From a virus: a stretch of 21,079 nt of DNA. Positions 20,912 to 21,079 of this stretch are shown piece after piece. Numbering within the stretch: the stretch's first letter is position 1; every line of letters starts with the position of its first letter. The stretch covers positions 1 to 21,079 of IMG/VR virus record IMGVR_UViG_3300017759_000110; one strand, given 5' to 3'. The position numbers and the translations under genes were made by a program. The notes under the pieces were generated by a model, which searched no databases, had not been told where the DNA came from, and worked only from the letters and a program-made list of their open reading frames with translations.

Positions 20912-21079
20912 TACATTAAATTGTTTATCAGCACCACCAATGCAGAGATAGCTACAAGCCACCCACTTAGTTCTTGTCTTGAAATTTTTTGATTAACTTT
21001 TTCGTGTAACTCATCTATACGTTTATTAATAATTTTTTGCCCTTCCAATATTAAAGTAAGCATTTCTTTCTGTGTAAAA
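20911..21079 (-). CDS. Small coiled-coil protein with C-terminal membrane span (may be partial)
   Basis: The minus-strand frame is open from the right edge; an internal ATG at 21063 would give 50 residues. The sequence has a charged coiled coil (GQKIINKRIDELHEKVNQK) and a C-terminal membrane helix (WLVAISALVVLINNLM). The ATG at 21063 has only a weak purine stretch upstream, and the frame continues as FTQKEM before it, so the true start may lie just outside the window. Similar short helix-plus-membrane proteins are common in phage late regions, where they serve lysis or anchor functions. It ends in a TAATG overlap. Confidence 0.58.
   Translation of the reverse strand, partial: FTQKEMLTLILEGQKIINKRIDELHEKVNQKISRQELSGWLVAISALVVLINNLM

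Overview
The window looks like a large piece of a tailed double-stranded DNA phage genome. The signs are a terminase large subunit, a holin, a lysozyme-like enzyme, an SSB plus Rad52-type annealing protein pair, tightly packed genes, and two blocks of opposite polarity. The DNA is AT-rich with AT-rich codon use. Three weak clues suggest a low-GC marine actinobacterium, perhaps of the Actinomarina/Acidimicrobiia type, as host: a secreted protein with a Thr/Ser linker ending in LPP, an r1t-type holin, and one promoter placed as for a leaderless mRNA. The host is inference. I see no integrase, CRISPR array, rRNA or canonical tRNA, and the DNA polymerase, portal and capsid genes are not in this window.

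Layout. At 1-608 (minus strand) is the N-terminal part of a terminase large subunit carrying a zinc-finger and helix-turn-helix extension. At 609-1116 is a gene-free divergent region full of short hairpins, with a good minus-strand promoter for the terminase. From 1117 to 2820 (plus) small genes and SSB are separated by four intrinsic terminators. From 2826 to 8066 (plus) is a run of mostly unknown genes ending in a MoxR-type AAA+ ATPase and a VWA protein with an HELGH zincin motif. This run is interrupted at 4120-4403 by a gene-free array of long hairpins built on a repeated GGTAGCTT core. At 8067-8282 is a folded RNA candidate whose 3' end looks like the acceptor/T-arm half of a tRNA. From 8283 to 12901 (plus) come an HTH protein, a metallophosphoesterase, a Rad52-like annealing protein, a zinc-ribbon protein, a winged-HTH protein, a lysozyme-like protein and a small SET-domain protein.

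From 13005 to 21079 everything is on the minus strand and convergent with the first block: small basic proteins, an r1t-type holin, a 1271-residue unknown protein, a DUF5675 protein, several small membrane or coiled-coil proteins, and a secreted FN3/Thr-linker/acidic protein. This looks like the late virion/lysis block. Most junctions in it are TAATG or ATGA stop-start overlaps, so translation is probably coupled. Two very small ORFs (12 and 16 codons) fit exactly into the chain.

How the parts may work together. The plus block holds DNA metabolism (SSB, Rad52-like annealing protein, phosphoesterase) and possible host-takeover functions (AAA+/VWA/zincin pair, SET protein, many tiny zinc-ribbon proteins). 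The minus block builds and releases virions. The strongest candidates for undescribed biology are the 4120-4403 hairpin array, the 8082-8232 RNA with a tRNA-like 3' end, the repeated hairpin/leader cassettes with a TA[G/T]C tetraloop, and the AAA+/VWA-zincin pair.
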